NCBI GenBank assembly: GCA_002634395.1
Contig: NSJM01000023.1
Location: 1 to 38,511, forward strand
Direction: 5' to 3'
Length of the DNA stretch: 38,511 nucleotides
Source of the DNA: Candidatus Methylomirabilis sp.
Lineage (GTDB): Bacteria; Methylomirabilota; Methylomirabilia; Methylomirabilales; Methylomirabilaceae
Under the pieces are notes generated by a model that worked only from the letters and a program-made list of their open reading frames with translations, was not told the DNA's origin and made no database searches. A program made the position numbers and the translations under genes. Below are positions 16,905 through 25,405 of the stretch, in pieces. The stretch's first letter is position 1. Every line of letters begins with the position of its first letter.

Positions 16905-17263
16905 CAGACCCACTCCAAGGCGCCCTTGCGCCAGGCATAGGCGAAACCCACCAGCAGAATGGCAATAAAGAGCATCATCTCTACAAACGCAAACATCCCC
17001 AGCTTCCGGAAGACGACTGCCCAGGGCAGCAGATAGATCGTCTCCACCGCGAAGATGACATAGACCAACGCATACAGGTAGTACCGGACGTGAACGCGGA
17101 TCCAGGAGGCACCGACCGGGTCTTCGCCGCATTCGTACGTCGTGTACTTTTCCGGCTCAGGGTTGGTGGGGCGCAGCAGCCGGGAGACAACGTCGACATT
17201 GACCACAACGAAAAGCAGACCGACGATCAGAAAAATACCTACAATTGCATAATCCGCTGCCAT
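16904..17263 (-). CDS. nuoA: NADH-quinone oxidoreductase subunit A, cluster 2
   Basis: Three-helix membrane subunit (119 aa). YECGEDPVGASWIR, FAVETIYLLPWAVVF and the end RKGALEWV are diagnostic. ATG 17261-17263 is preceded by GTAGGTGGTGAG. It is the first gene of cluster 2 and lies about 100 bases after an intrinsic terminator, which itself follows a good promoter. Expression may therefore depend on read-through. Confidence 0.94.
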   Translation of the reverse strand: MAADYAIVGIFLIVGLLFVVVNVDVVSRLLRPTNPEPEKYTTYECGEDPVGASWIRVHVRYYLYALVYVIFAVETIYLLPWAVVFRKLGMFAFVEMMLFIAILLVGFAYAWRKGALEWV

Positions 17264-17363
17264 CTCACCACCTACATTCGATGTGCGCGTCCGACGTGGA
17301 CGAGGCGGGTTTTACGGCCTGGCCTCGTGCGGGGATCGCTGGGCCCGTGATCTACGCGGCGAC

Positions 17364-17389
17364 AAAAAAAATGCCCCGCGCAGGGCATT
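17364..17389 (-). terminator. Intrinsic terminator / possible attenuator ahead of nuo cluster 2
   Basis: On the minus strand, AATGCCC, loop of 6, GGGCATT, then a run of T that together gives eight in a row (17371-17364). This is a textbook Rho-independent terminator. It is downstream of the cytochrome c gene and of the promoter at 17453-17481, and upstream of nuoA2. Confidence 0.85.
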
Positions 17390-17446
17390 CTGAAGAGTTT
17401 GCCGACTGTTCGCTGCAGGGGCTTCCGAGACTTCGCAATTAACTTC
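17364..17446 (-). ncRNA. Candidate leader or small RNA of about 80 nt upstream of nuoA2
   Basis: A sigma70-like promoter predicts a start near 17446, and an intrinsic terminator ends transcription at about 17364. The stretch between has no convincing ORF with a ribosome site. It may be a free-standing small RNA, or the leader of nuo cluster 2 with terminator read-through. I recognise no known RNA family in it. Confidence 0.4.
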
Positions 17447-17452
17447 GTGAAA

Positions 17453-17481
17453 TTTTTAGCATACCCTCCTACATCTGTCAA
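17453..17481 (-). promoter_or_regulatory. Sigma70-like promoter ahead of the nuoA2 leader
   Basis: Minus strand -35 TTGACA (17476-17481), 17-base spacer, -10 TAAAAA (17453-17458). It lies about 20 bases beyond the cytochrome c stop codon. No other good promoter is visible between it and nuoA2. Confidence 0.65.
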
Positions 17482-17500
17482 TGAGAAAAGCGCATCATTT

Positions 17501-17911
17501 TTAGCGCGATGCTCCCGTCGGCTTCGCGAGCCCTGGCGCCTTCGTAAAGCTTCTAATGTAGGCCACCAGATCCTTGATCTCGGGGTCAGCCAGCTTTAGT
17601 CCATACGCAGGCATTCCCGCCTTACCCCCCCCCTTGATAATCTGGAAAAGGACGTCATCGGATCGTGTTTGCATATAGGTCGAATCGGCTAAGTTGGGCA
17701 TCTTCATCATAAAAAAAAGCATCTTTGCCTGCATCCCATTGCCTTTACCGCCTTCACCGTGACATCTGGCACACTTGGTCTCGTAGTTCGACTGAGCGCT
17801 TACCGCACCTTGGCTCTCAGCGCCGAATGCGGGAGAAGTCCCCACGATAATCAACATCGATACTGCTAATAACCACTTGCAACGAAGCCGGAATGGGATC
17901 AAGGTCAACAA
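17501..17911 (-). CDS. Class I c-type cytochrome, periplasmic
   Basis: Small soluble electron carrier or oxidase-associated cytochrome (136 aa). The signal peptide is LLAVSMLIIVGTSPAFGA. The single haem site is CARCH, and the probable axial Met is in GKAGMPAYG. The end of the cytochrome fold LADPEIKDLVAYIRSF is also typical. The start is TTG at 17909-17911 or, better spaced from AAAGGAGGG, the adjacent in-frame TTG 17912-17914. It follows hemL by 39 bases, so it is likely in the haem operon, which fits a haem-requiring product. A weak hairpin with a TTTT run overlaps the end (about 17487-17508). Confidence 0.88.
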   Translation of the reverse strand: MLTLIPFRLRCKWLLAVSMLIIVGTSPAFGAESQGAVSAQSNYETKCARCHGEGGKGNGMQAKMLFFMMKMPNLADSTYMQTRSDDVLFQIIKGGGKAGMPAYGLKLADPEIKDLVAYIRSFTKAPGLAKPTGASR

Positions 17912-17950
17912 TTTAACGGCCCTCCTTTAATTCGAGTAGATGATTTAATG

Positions 17951-19270
17951 TTAGCGACAACGAAGTGTGGCCAGAGCATCCTTCGCTGCCAGCAGCGTCG
18001 TTTCAATATCGGCATCTGTATGGGCATCGGAAAGAAAGGCCGCCTCGAACTGGGAAGGCGGAAGATAGATTCCCCGTTCAAGCATGGCCCAGAAGAACGC
18101 GGCGTAGCGGTCGGTATCTGCGGCGCGAGCCGTCTGGTAGTTGATAACAGGCTGCTCAGCAAAGAAGGCGGTCCACATCGAGCCGACCCGTTGACACTGG
18201 AGCGCAATACCCTCCTGTAACGCCAGCTCCCGCAACCCCGCTTCCAATTGCTCCCCCTTCGCCTCAAGCCGCTCGTAGAATCCCGGCTCATCGAGAAGAC
18301 GAAGGGTCTCAATACCGGCCCTCATGGCGAGGGGATTACCGGACAGGGTCCCGGCCTGATAGACGGGCCCCAGGGGGGCGACCTGTTCCATGATCGAGCG
18401 CGGACCGCCGTACGCGCCGACCGGTAGGCCGCCGCCAATGATTTTTCCAAGACAGGTCAGATCCGGCCGAATGCCGTAGAGGGCCTGGGCGCCGCCTTTA
18501 CCTAGCCGGAATCCGGTCATTACTTCATCGAAGATCAGCAGTGAGCCGTAAGCGGCGGTTATCTCTCGCAACGCCGTAAGAAACTCCGGCTTCGGCGGAA
18601 CCACCCCCATGTTGCCGACGACCGGCTCCACAATCACGCAGGCGATCTCTGTGCCGACCGACTGAAAGGCCGCCCGTACGGCATCGCTGTCATTGTACGG
18701 CAGCGCGATTGTCAAGCGGGCAAGATCGGGCGGAACACCGAGACTGTCCGGCACACCAAAGGTCATGGCACCGGAGCCGGCCTTGACCAGGAGGCTGTCG
18801 GCATGCCCATGGTAGCACCCCTCGAACTTGACGATCCGATTGCGTCCCGTGACGCCGCGGGCCAGTCGAATGGCACTCATGGTCGCCTCTGTCCCAGAGT
18901 TGACAAACCGGACCAGTTCGATCGAGGGAATTGCCTCGACCACCATTCGAGCGAGTGTCGCCTCCCATGGAGTCGGCGCGCCGTAGCTTACCCCAAGCGC
19001 CGCCGCCTCCTGGATCGCCTTCACGATGGCGGGGTGGGCATGGCCGACAATCATCGGCCCCCAGGAGCCGACATAGTCGATATAGCTATGGCCATCGACG
19101 TCGTCGAGGCGACAGCCGTGGGCTCGCTCGATCACCACCGGTTGCCCGCCCACAGCCTTAAACGCCCGCACGGGGCTGTTCACACCTCCGGGCATGAGAA
19201 GCGCGGCCTCTTCAAAGAGCGCCTTCGAGCGAGGACCGGTCTGTGTGCGGCGCACGGGAGCGTTGGTCAT
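17951..19270 (-). CDS. hemL: Glutamate-1-semialdehyde 2,1-aminomutase
   Basis: PLP enzyme of the C5 pathway that makes 5-aminolevulinate for haem (439 aa). The N-terminal [18 protein letters not shown], the cofactor region [26 protein letters not shown], and the PLP lysine K276 in [17 protein letters not shown] are all present. ATG 19268-19270 overlaps the hemB stop in ATGA, so translation is coupled. The pair makes two consecutive products of the pathway. Confidence 0.97.
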   Translation of the reverse strand: MTNAPVRRTQTGPRSKALFEEAALLMPGGVNSPVRAFKAVGGQPVVIERAHGCRLDDVDGHSYIDYVGSWGPMIVGHAHPAIVKAIQEAAALGVSYGAPTPWEATLARMVVEAIPSIELVRFVNSGTEATMSAIRLARGVTGRNRIVKFEGCYHGHADSLLVKAGSGAMTFGVPDSLGVPPDLARLTIALPYNDSDAVRAAFQSVGTEIACVIVEPVVGNMGVVPPKPEFLTALREITAAYGSLLIFDEVMTGFRLGKGGAQALYGIRPDLTCLGKIIGGGLPVGAYGGPRSIMEQVAPLGPVYQAGTLSGNPLAMRAGIETLRLLDEPGFYERLEAKGEQLEAGLRELALQEGIALQCQRVGSMWTAFFAEQPVINYQTARAADTDRYAAFFWAMLERGIYLPPSQFEAAFLSDAHTDADIETTLLAAKDALATLRCR

Positions 19271-20247
19271 GGCCTGTTCTCCAGTAGGCGCGCAGCCTCC
19301 TTTGCCGCATAGGTCAGGATCAGATCGGCGCCGGCCCGTTTGATCGACGTCAGCATCTCCATCAAGACTCGCTCCTCATCGATCCACCCGAGCTGCCCGG
19401 CCGCCTTCAGCATGGCGTACTCGCCGCTCACGTGATAGGCCGCGACCGGCCCACCGAATTCCTCCTTCACCCGCCAGAGGATATCCAGGTACGGGAGGGC
19501 CGGCTTCACCATTACGATGTCTGCCCCCTCCTCCAGGTCAAGTCCCACCTCTCGAAGCGCCTCGTCGCTGTTGGCCGGATCCATCTGGTAGGAACGACGA
19601 TCGCCGAACTGGGGGGCCGCGGCAGCCGCCTCGCGGAACGGGCCGTAGAAGGCGCTGGCATACTTAGCCGAATAGGCCATGATCGGCGTATTCTCGAACC
19701 CCTCTTCATCCAGCGTCTCTCGGATGGCTGCTACCCGACCATCCATCATGTCGGATGGCGCAACCATATCGACGCCGGACTCGGCATGAGAGAGCGCCGT
19801 TCTGGCCAGCAGTTCCAGCGTGGGATCGTTCTTGACCTGCCCACGCTCCACGACACCGCAGTGACCATGGCTCGTGTACTCGCATAAACAGACGTCCGTG
19901 ATCACCAGGAGGTCAGAGACAGTGTCCTTGACCGCCCGTACCGCCTGTTGGACAACACCATCCTCAGCGTAGGCTTCGGAGCCCACGGCATCTTTCGCGG
20001 CCGGAAGACCAAACAGGATGATCCCGGGGATACCCATCGCAGCTACCTCTTTCGCCTCCTTGGCCAGCTCATCCACCGAAAGATGGTAACAGCCAGGCAT
20101 CGAGGGGATTTCCTGACGCACACCTCGTCCATGGACGACGAAGAGCGGCTGAATCAGATCGTCACGATGCAGGTGGGTCTCTCGAACCAGTCGACGAAGA
20201 GTCTCATTCTGGCGCAAGCGCCGTGGCCGAAATACCGGGTAGTACAT
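19267..20247 (-). CDS. hemB: Delta-aminolevulinic acid dehydratase (porphobilinogen synthase)
   Basis: Condenses two 5-aminolevulinate molecules to porphobilinogen (326 aa). The Schiff-base lysines are K195 ([17 protein letters not shown]) and K248 ([13 protein letters not shown]). The metal-binding cysteines are C120, C122 and C130 ([13 protein letters not shown]), indicating the zinc type. ATG 20245-20247 has a GAGGAGGAG site. A perfect 22-bp palindrome lies directly upstream of that site. Confidence 0.97.
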   Translation of the reverse strand: MYYPVFRPRRLRQNETLRRLVRETHLHRDDLIQPLFVVHGRGVRQEIPSMPGCYHLSVDELAKEAKEVAAMGIPGIILFGLPAAKDAVGSEAYAEDGVVQQAVRAVKDTVSDLLVITDVCLCEYTSHGHCGVVERGQVKNDPTLELLARTALSHAESGVDMVAPSDMMDGRVAAIRETLDEEGFENTPIMAYSAKYASAFYGPFREAAAAAPQFGDRRSYQMDPANSDEALREVGLDLEEGADIVMVKPALPYLDILWRVKEEFGGPVAAYHVSGEYAMLKAAGQLGWIDEERVLMEMLTSIKRAGADLILTYAAKEAARLLENRP

Positions 20248-20263
20248 GGCTCCTCCTCAAAGA

Positions 20264-20285
20264 GACTACCCCTTAAGGGGTAGTC
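20264..20285. promoter_or_regulatory. Perfect 22-bp palindrome between lptD and hemB
   Basis: GACTACCCC-TTAA-GGGGTAGTC is self-complementary over 22 bases. It is 7 bases from the hemB ribosome site and 55 bases after the lptD stop. On the minus strand it is followed by TCTCTTTG, a poor U-tract, so it may be an operator, a weak terminator or an mRNA processing hairpin. Confidence 0.55.
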
Positions 20286-20339
20286 GCCTTCTCATAACCA
20301 ATTAGTTTACCCGTGCCACCCAGTTTCGGTCAACTGCCT

Positions 20340-22622
20340 TTAGCGCCTCAGGTACTGGGCTCCTCGCTCTGGGGGTGGAGGGGCCCCGCCGGTCAGCAGG
20401 TCGAGGAAGAACTCGACACTGTTCTCCGAACCTCTGATCCCCGGCACTTCTGCGCGGTTAAGGAAATGAAGCCCCACCATCCAGCAGCAGGTGGCGTAGC
20501 TCAGGACCACATTGTTCTCTAAACTTTGGTTTCGGCGTGGATCATAGCGACCGAGATAGTTGATGGCAACGTTCTTGAGCGGCGTGAGCAGCAACCGGCC
20601 AATAATGCCGGAAGTCTTCCGATCGTGAAATGGAGATGAATCGGGCTGATCGGCCGTGTCGCCACCGCGGATGAAGGTATGGGCCAGATCTATCCGCCCA
20701 TACTCGGGATAGGCAAACCGGACTCCAGCCTCAATTCCATCTACCCGGTTCCTTTCAGTGTTGATGGCGGTGACCCCATAGAATGCCAGATTCTGCAAGG
20801 GAGAGGCGCGGAGGTCGGCTACCAGGTTTGAAAGGCGTCGCTCCGGTACCCGCGTGAACCCATTGCCTAACGATGTGGCTTTTGCCTCACGAACGGCCTG
20901 ATCGATCCGTTCCGGTGTCAGCGCATTCAGAAAGAGATCAGAAAAGGTTCGCGTTCGGCGATTCAGGTTGACACTCTGGCTGAGTGAAAAGGAGAGGAGT
21001 TCATGGGTTCGGATGGACCCGTCGGCCTCTTTGAGCTTGGCCAGCAGGCGGTTCGTGAGAGAATAGGTCACCCTGTTCTGTGGGCTGACAAAATCGACGT
21101 TATCAAACTGCGGGATCCTCTGCTGACCCACAGGATTGATGAACCAGTAGCTGATGCGCGGTTCAAGCAGATGGACCACCCGATCGACCCGTCCGCTTGC
21201 CACTTCAAATCCGCGGAGGAATCTGGCCTGCAGCTCGTTGCGCGCCTCAAACAGCTCCCGGCTCGTACCACCCCCCACTCCATCTGTACGGTTTGTGTAC
21301 GCGGTCTCCCGAAAGCCGATCGAGGGCGTCATAGTCGCCCATGGCAGCAGGCGCCACGGGAGCGAGAGCTTCGGAAACAGATCAGCGCGGCCACTGTCCG
21401 TAGTCTCTTTCCGCTGCAGATAGGTCCCGGAGAGTTGTGTCTCCAGAAGGATCGGCGAGCCGAACAGATGCTGTGGAAAGGCGGAGAAGTTCAGTGTGGG
21501 CAGTCGACTCAGACGGCTGTCGGTGATGTCCGGCTCAAGAGTGCGGGTATCGTCGACCAGGAATTGCAGGCCATAATTCGACCATATCTGCGTCAGGAAG
21601 ATTCGCGAGTTGGTGAGGTTCGAGGTTCGCAACTCGGGCGGGGTCTCGGGAAATCTTCGTTGAATCCGCCGGTCGCTGACGTAATTGATGTCACTTTTCA
21701 GGCTCAACTCCGGGCTCCATTGCTGATCGTGACGGGCGATGATGGATGCTCGCACCTCACTCTGGTCCTCACTCCGCCGATCCTGGAGCACCCGGCCCTC
21801 CACCAAGCCACTCGCCTCCGGCCCTAGAACGTATCTGTAGGTAGCCTGGCCCTCCGCGCCACGATCGGTTCGGTAGATGCCGGTCAGGGTCAGGTCCTGA
21901 GACTCATCGATGGCCCAGAAGAAAGGCTGCTTATAGGTGAATCCTGACTTCCCGCCACCGCCGATCCGTGGAATAAGAAGGCCGGTGCGCCGTGGCCCGA
22001 TAGGATAGGTGATGTACGGGGTATACAGAGACGGGATGCCCCGAATCCACAAAGACGCCGACTTTGCCTCGAGATACTCGTCTTGTTCGACTACCGCCTC
22101 TTTTGCCCAGATCTCCCAATCGACGCCGCCCGGCTCAGGCTGGCAGATGCGGCAGGAGGTAAAGCTGCCCTGGATCAGCCGATATCTGCGATCCCCTTCC
22201 TTATGAATCTCGACGCCTTGAAAGACGGTCGCAGGGGGCATCGCCCCTTTAGCCTGATACATGACACCCGTATTAGTGCGGTAGTGGTATTCAAACCGGT
22301 CGCCATCCAGACGGCTTGCCCCATCGATGAGTTGAACTCGCCCCCTGGCTCGGATGATCTCCTGAACCTGGTCCAACTCGACTTCATCGGCATTAAGGAT
22401 ACGGTTCTCCATCCGGATCCGGACGTCGCCTCTCGCGATGGTAAACTTGTCACGCTCGCGGCGCTCGATTTCATTTGCCTCGACCCGAACGGTTGATTTG
22501 ATCTCGTTGATCTTATCGAGGAGGCCCCGGGATTCTGTGTCCTGGGCCGAGACTACCGGCATGAAGCAGGGGAGGGTAAGGACGAAGAGCGCCAACAGGA
22601 CAGGCAAGAGGTAGCGTGGCAT
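20340..22622 (-). CDS. lptD: LPS-assembly protein LptD (OstA/Imp)
   Basis: Outer-membrane beta-barrel that inserts LPS into the outer leaflet (760 aa from ATG 22620-22622). It has a signal peptide (LLPVLLALFVLTLPCFMPVVSA), then an OstA/LptA-like jellyroll with repeats such as GDVRIRMENRILNADEVEL, then a long barrel region of alternating strands. Disulphide cysteines are present as CRIC near the N-terminal domain and a vicinal CC in SYATCCWMVG near the C-terminus, as in known LptD. A frame extending to 22679 starts with TTG and lacks signal character. It is first in a probable lptD-hemB-hemL-cytochrome transcript. Confidence 0.93.
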   Translation of the reverse strand: MPRYLLPVLLALFVLTLPCFMPVVSAQDTESRGLLDKINEIKSTVRVEANEIERRERDKFTIARGDVRIRMENRILNADEVELDQVQEIIRARGRVQLIDGASRLDGDRFEYHYRTNTGVMYQAKGAMPPATVFQGVEIHKEGDRRYRLIQGSFTSCRICQPEPGGVDWEIWAKEAVVEQDEYLEAKSASLWIRGIPSLYTPYITYPIGPRRTGLLIPRIGGGGKSGFTYKQPFFWAIDESQDLTLTGIYRTDRGAEGQATYRYVLGPEASGLVEGRVLQDRRSEDQSEVRASIIARHDQQWSPELSLKSDINYVSDRRIQRRFPETPPELRTSNLTNSRIFLTQIWSNYGLQFLVDDTRTLEPDITDSRLSRLPTLNFSAFPQHLFGSPILLETQLSGTYLQRKETTDSGRADLFPKLSLPWRLLPWATMTPSIGFRETAYTNRTDGVGGGTSRELFEARNELQARFLRGFEVASGRVDRVVHLLEPRISYWFINPVGQQRIPQFDNVDFVSPQNRVTYSLTNRLLAKLKEADGSIRTHELLSFSLSQSVNLNRRTRTFSDLFLNALTPERIDQAVREAKATSLGNGFTRVPERRLSNLVADLRASPLQNLAFYGVTAINTERNRVDGIEAGVRFAYPEYGRIDLAHTFIRGGDTADQPDSSPFHDRKTSGIIGRLLLTPLKNVAINYLGRYDPRRNQSLENNVVLSYATCCWMVGLHFLNRAEVPGIRGSENSVEFFLDLLTGGAPPPPERGAQYLRR

Positions 22623-22725
22623 CGACAAAGACCTCGTGAGGGTATCGAAAGACCTTCCATAGGGGCAGGGCTCACCCAATTCAGAACAGACGAGCCAAGC
22701 CGCGCCCCTACAGATCAGTCTGACT

Positions 22726-22737
22726 GAAGACGTCTTC
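22726..22737. promoter_or_regulatory. 12-bp palindrome at the lptD transcription start
   Basis: GAAGACGTCTTC is perfectly self-complementary and lies just downstream of the -10 box at 22740-22745, over the predicted start site. That is a typical place for a repressor. Confidence 0.35.
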
Positions 22738-22739
22738 GC

Positions 22740-22768
22740 CTTATACCAGAGAGCCGCACTAAAGGCAA
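22740..22768 (-). promoter_or_regulatory. Sigma70-like promoter for lptD
   Basis: Minus strand -35 TTGCCT (22763-22768), 17-base spacer, -10 TATAAG (22740-22745). The leader to the chosen lptD start is about 110 bases. Confidence 0.6.
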
Positions 22769-22785
22769 GAGCTTTTACGCCAACG

Positions 22786-23091
22786 TTACCGTGCCCTGAT
22801 AATCACCGCGCTGATCCGGTCGATACTGACAAAGGCATCAAAAAAATCTCTCTTCGAAAGTTTCGAGACCAGGACCAGATGGTCGCCAACTACGGACACC
22901 GTCCCTTCTATTTCCTCTCCGGACTCCAGCCGCAACGCCATACGTTTGCCGATAGAATCCGTGAGGAGAGCCTTCATTGTCGTTGTCGGTTTCAAATCGT
23001 ACTTCACATCTTCCGCCGATGCGGTCGTGGCGGAACTCACCATGAATCCCACCGCAAGCATGACGGCAAGCGTGATGCTTTGTACCTTCAT
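22786..23091 (-). CDS. Small secreted protein with Sm-like strand pattern, function unknown
   Basis: 101 aa from ATG 23089-23091, 8 bases after GGGG. A signal peptide ending near SSATTASAED is followed by about 75 residues. The pattern SGEEIEGTVSVVGDHLVLVSKL then DAFVSIDRISAVIIRAR looks like the bent five-strand sheet of Sm/LSm or RCK-like folds. An exported Sm-like protein would not be expected to bind RNA, so I do not assign a role. A longer frame to 23226 has no signal character upstream. It ends directly upstream of the lptD promoter. Confidence 0.75.
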   Translation of the reverse strand: MKVQSITLAVMLAVGFMVSSATTASAEDVKYDLKPTTTMKALLTDSIGKRMALRLESGEEIEGTVSVVGDHLVLVSKLSKRDFFDAFVSIDRISAVIIRAR

Positions 23092-23217
23092 GACCATAAC
23101 CCCATCGTGATAGGTTTTTGATAACCGCTGGCCCCCCTCAGCAAGGAGACGACTGCTTGGGCACCGCGAACTCACTCCTGCAACTTCTGTCTCAATGAGG
23201 ACAAAGCTGGAAATCGT

Positions 23218-23265
23218 TTCGAGCAAGCGATCCAGTCGCTGACGCGACCGGCTCGCTTGCTCGAA
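23218..23265. other. Long perfect inverted repeat after the nitronate-monooxygenase-like gene
   Basis: Twelve-base arms TTCGAGCAAGCG (23218-23229) and CGCTTGCTCGAA (23254-23265), with an inner stem GTCGC/GCGAC around a TGAC loop. It lies about 50 bases past the stop at 23316 on the minus strand. No T-run follows. It is probably a transcript-end or processing hairpin. Confidence 0.6.
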
Positions 23266-23315
23266 TAGTATCCGGCGAGTCCGTCAGCTTCTCGTCCGTG
23301 TAAAGCCGAACGGCC

Positions 23316-24815
23316 CTAGGTTTCATGACAATCTGATAACAGATAGGCAACGACGTCCGCAGCGGTATAGCTCGTCCGACCACGCAGGAAGGCACCGATG
23401 GTGATAAGGTCGTCGCCACCGGTGACGATCGGCGGCTCCACGGTGCCGTCATCACGGGTCTGCGGGTACCCGACGACAGAGAGCAGCGCGTTGCACAGGC
23501 ACTGGCGGCCGATTGTGTCCTCCATTTTACCGCCCTTCTTCACGTAGTCGGCCTCAGGCTCACTAGGGCATCGGTAGTCTACTTTCCCATCCGCCGCCAT
23601 GCAGGCGACGCGCAGGTACCCCAGATCGCAGACCCGCTCGCGCGTGACACCCACGGCGGGATTCTCAGCCCACTCCACGACCTTGATTGGAAAACCGGTG
23701 GGTGATGCGCGAGGCTCCGTGCGAACGTCCACCTCGCCGCGGGCCGCGTGAGCGAGCACCGAGCGCTTGATCGGCTCAGCGAGTCCCGATTCATCGCAGA
23801 AGGCGAAAAGTGTCCCGACTTGGACTCCGGCGGCTCCCGCCTTGCGCGCCGCAACCAGGCGATCGGGGTGTCCGGCCCCACCCGCCACCCAGAACGGCAG
23901 CCCGAGGTTTCGGATCTTTGTGAGGTCCACCTCGTCGCATTTGCCGTAGATCGGCTCGCCGCGCTCGTTGAATCGTGGTTCCCCGCGGGGCGGGGCGTTG
24001 TGGCCGCCGGCGGTGGGGCCCTCGATTACGAATCCGTCCACATGGCCGATCGCCTTGCGGGCGAGCATCGTCGCCAGGGAGTTACTCGCGACGATCGGGA
24101 AGAACTTCGGCCGCACGAGTGGCGCCGGCGGCGTCTCCCAATGGGCGCTGGGATCAAACTCGAGGTATTCGACGGCGTCGGAGGGGAGTCCCTCCACGTC
24201 GAATCGGAGCCGGGCCGTGTGGTGTCCCGCAAGCAGGTCGAGCGCTCCTGCGATCTCTCGCGGGATACCGGCGCCCATCAGGACGTAGCCGACCCCGGCG
24301 AGCATCGCACCGTAGAGCGTCGGCAGCGTCAGTAGCTGAATTTTGGTGAGCAGATTGATCCCAACCGGGGCATCGTGTCCCTCCCTGGCGAGGAACACTT
24401 CGACGAACGCGGCCAGCATGGTGAGCTCGTGCCGAGCGGGAGCAACCACCTGCCGGTACAGGGGAAGCATCGTGTACGGCTCACCCGGCGCCCGACCCTC
24501 GGGACGATAGTAGCGGCGCATGGCCTCGTCTGCAGCGCGACGGATCGGGAACTGTTCCATCCCCCGCCGCATGTGGCCGCCGCAATCGCCATCCTGCAAG
24601 CGACGCACGAACACCGTATCGAGGCCGGTGCCGGAGACGACCCCCAATTGGCCGGTTCGTGCCACGGCGTTGGCCAGCCGCCAATTGGAGACAGCGGCAC
24701 CCATGCCACCTTGAATGATCACGGGAAGCGTTGAGCGCTGTTCGATGGAAGGAGTATCGCGTAGACGAGCCACTCGCACGCCTTCACCGATTGCGATTGA
24801 TAAGAGCTTCTTCAT
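23316..24815 (-). CDS. Nitronate monooxygenase / 2-nitropropane-dioxygenase-like flavoprotein
   Basis: FMN-dependent TIM-barrel protein (499 aa from ATG 24813-24815). LPVIIQGGMGAAVSNWRLA opens the barrel as in this family. The phosphate-binding and catalytic segments IEGPTAGGHNAPPRG (with the His) and AGAAGVQVGTLFAF follow. The C-terminal 100 residues hold several Cys (VACMAADGKVDYRCPSE and GRQCLCNALL) and are longer than in classic nitronate monooxygenases (about 320-350 aa), so the substrate is uncertain. TTG 24837-24839 is a possible but weaker start. It has no obvious functional partner. Confidence 0.8.
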   Translation of the reverse strand: MKKLLSIAIGEGVRVARLRDTPSIEQRSTLPVIIQGGMGAAVSNWRLANAVARTGQLGVVSGTGLDTVFVRRLQDGDCGGHMRRGMEQFPIRRAADEAMRRYYRPEGRAPGEPYTMLPLYRQVVAPARHELTMLAAFVEVFLAREGHDAPVGINLLTKIQLLTLPTLYGAMLAGVGYVLMGAGIPREIAGALDLLAGHHTARLRFDVEGLPSDAVEYLEFDPSAHWETPPAPLVRPKFFPIVASNSLATMLARKAIGHVDGFVIEGPTAGGHNAPPRGEPRFNERGEPIYGKCDEVDLTKIRNLGLPFWVAGGAGHPDRLVAARKAGAAGVQVGTLFAFCDESGLAEPIKRSVLAHAARGEVDVRTEPRASPTGFPIKVVEWAENPAVGVTRERVCDLGYLRVACMAADGKVDYRCPSEPEADYVKKGGKMEDTIGRQCLCNALLSVVGYPQTRDDGTVEPPIVTGGDDLITIGAFLRGRTSYTAADVVAYLLSDCHET

Positions 24816-24892
24816 GCTGCCACACAACCGGTTGCGCAAACATATGAGGGTGACCAGACCCCCCCATTACCATTGGCAATCTTCCTTGAGGG

Positions 24893-25405
24893 CTATTCCT
24901 TTGCCCCGGCTTCCTTGAGGATCTGCACGATCTCGTCCTCGCCCCTATTAAACGCTATCATCGAGGCCGTTACGCCCTTGTTGGTTTTGGCGTGTACATT
25001 CGCGCCCGCCGCAAGCAGCGCCTGGACGACCTCGCGATGGCCTTCCTGAGACGCCCATATCAAGGCCGTTGCGCCATTGTCCTGTTGGGCGTTCACATCC
25101 GCGCCAGCCGCAAGCAGCGCCTGGACGACCTCAAGATGGCCTGCCAGAGCCGCTCTCATCAAGGCCGACCAGCCCCCGTCAGATTTGACGTGCACATACG
25201 CGCCAGCCGCAAGCAGCGCCTGGACGACCTCAAGACGGCCTCTCAGAGACGCTCTCATCAAGGCCGACCAGCCATACTCATCTCTGGCGTTTACCTGCGC
25301 GCCCTGCGCGATCAGTGCTTGCACGGCCTCGGGACGGCCGTCCTGACATGCTTTCATTAAGACTGTTATGCCGTGTTTGTCTGCGGCGTTCACATCGTCG
25401 CTCAT
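24893..25405 (-). CDS. Ankyrin-repeat protein
   Basis: 170 aa made almost wholly of five ankyrin repeats of 33 residues (pattern DxxGxTALMxAxxxGHxEVVQALLAAGADVNA). There is no signal peptide, so it is probably a cytoplasmic protein-binding scaffold. At DNA level the inner repeats are nearly identical with a strict 99-base period (the same segment recurs at 25011, 25110 and 25209). This points to recent expansion or homogenisation. ATG 25403-25405 overlaps the stop of an upstream ankyrin remnant in an ATGA. The partner is unknown. Confidence 0.9.
   Translation of the reverse strand: MSDDVNAADKHGITVLMKACQDGRPEAVQALIAQGAQVNARDEYGWSALMRASLRGRLEVVQALLAAGAYVHVKSDGGWSALMRAALAGHLEVVQALLAAGADVNAQQDNGATALIWASQEGHREVVQALLAAGANVHAKTNKGVTASMIAFNRGEDEIVQILKEAGAKE

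Noticed and set aside
17272-17481. Minus-strand ORF across the nuoA2 leader (69 codons)
   Set aside because: Its start is the TTG of the -35 box, and it reads through the terminator hairpin; the reading looks non-coding.
21003-21827. Plus-strand ORF of 274 codons
   Set aside because: Antisense shadow of lptD, with no recognisable domain.
23316-24815. PfaD-type polyunsaturated fatty acid synthase component
   Set aside because: It shares the barrel family, but there are no PKS genes nearby, so only the broader flavoprotein family is supported.
25011-25240. CRISPR or minisatellite from the 99-base repeats
   Set aside because: The repeats are in frame and encode ankyrin units within a gene.
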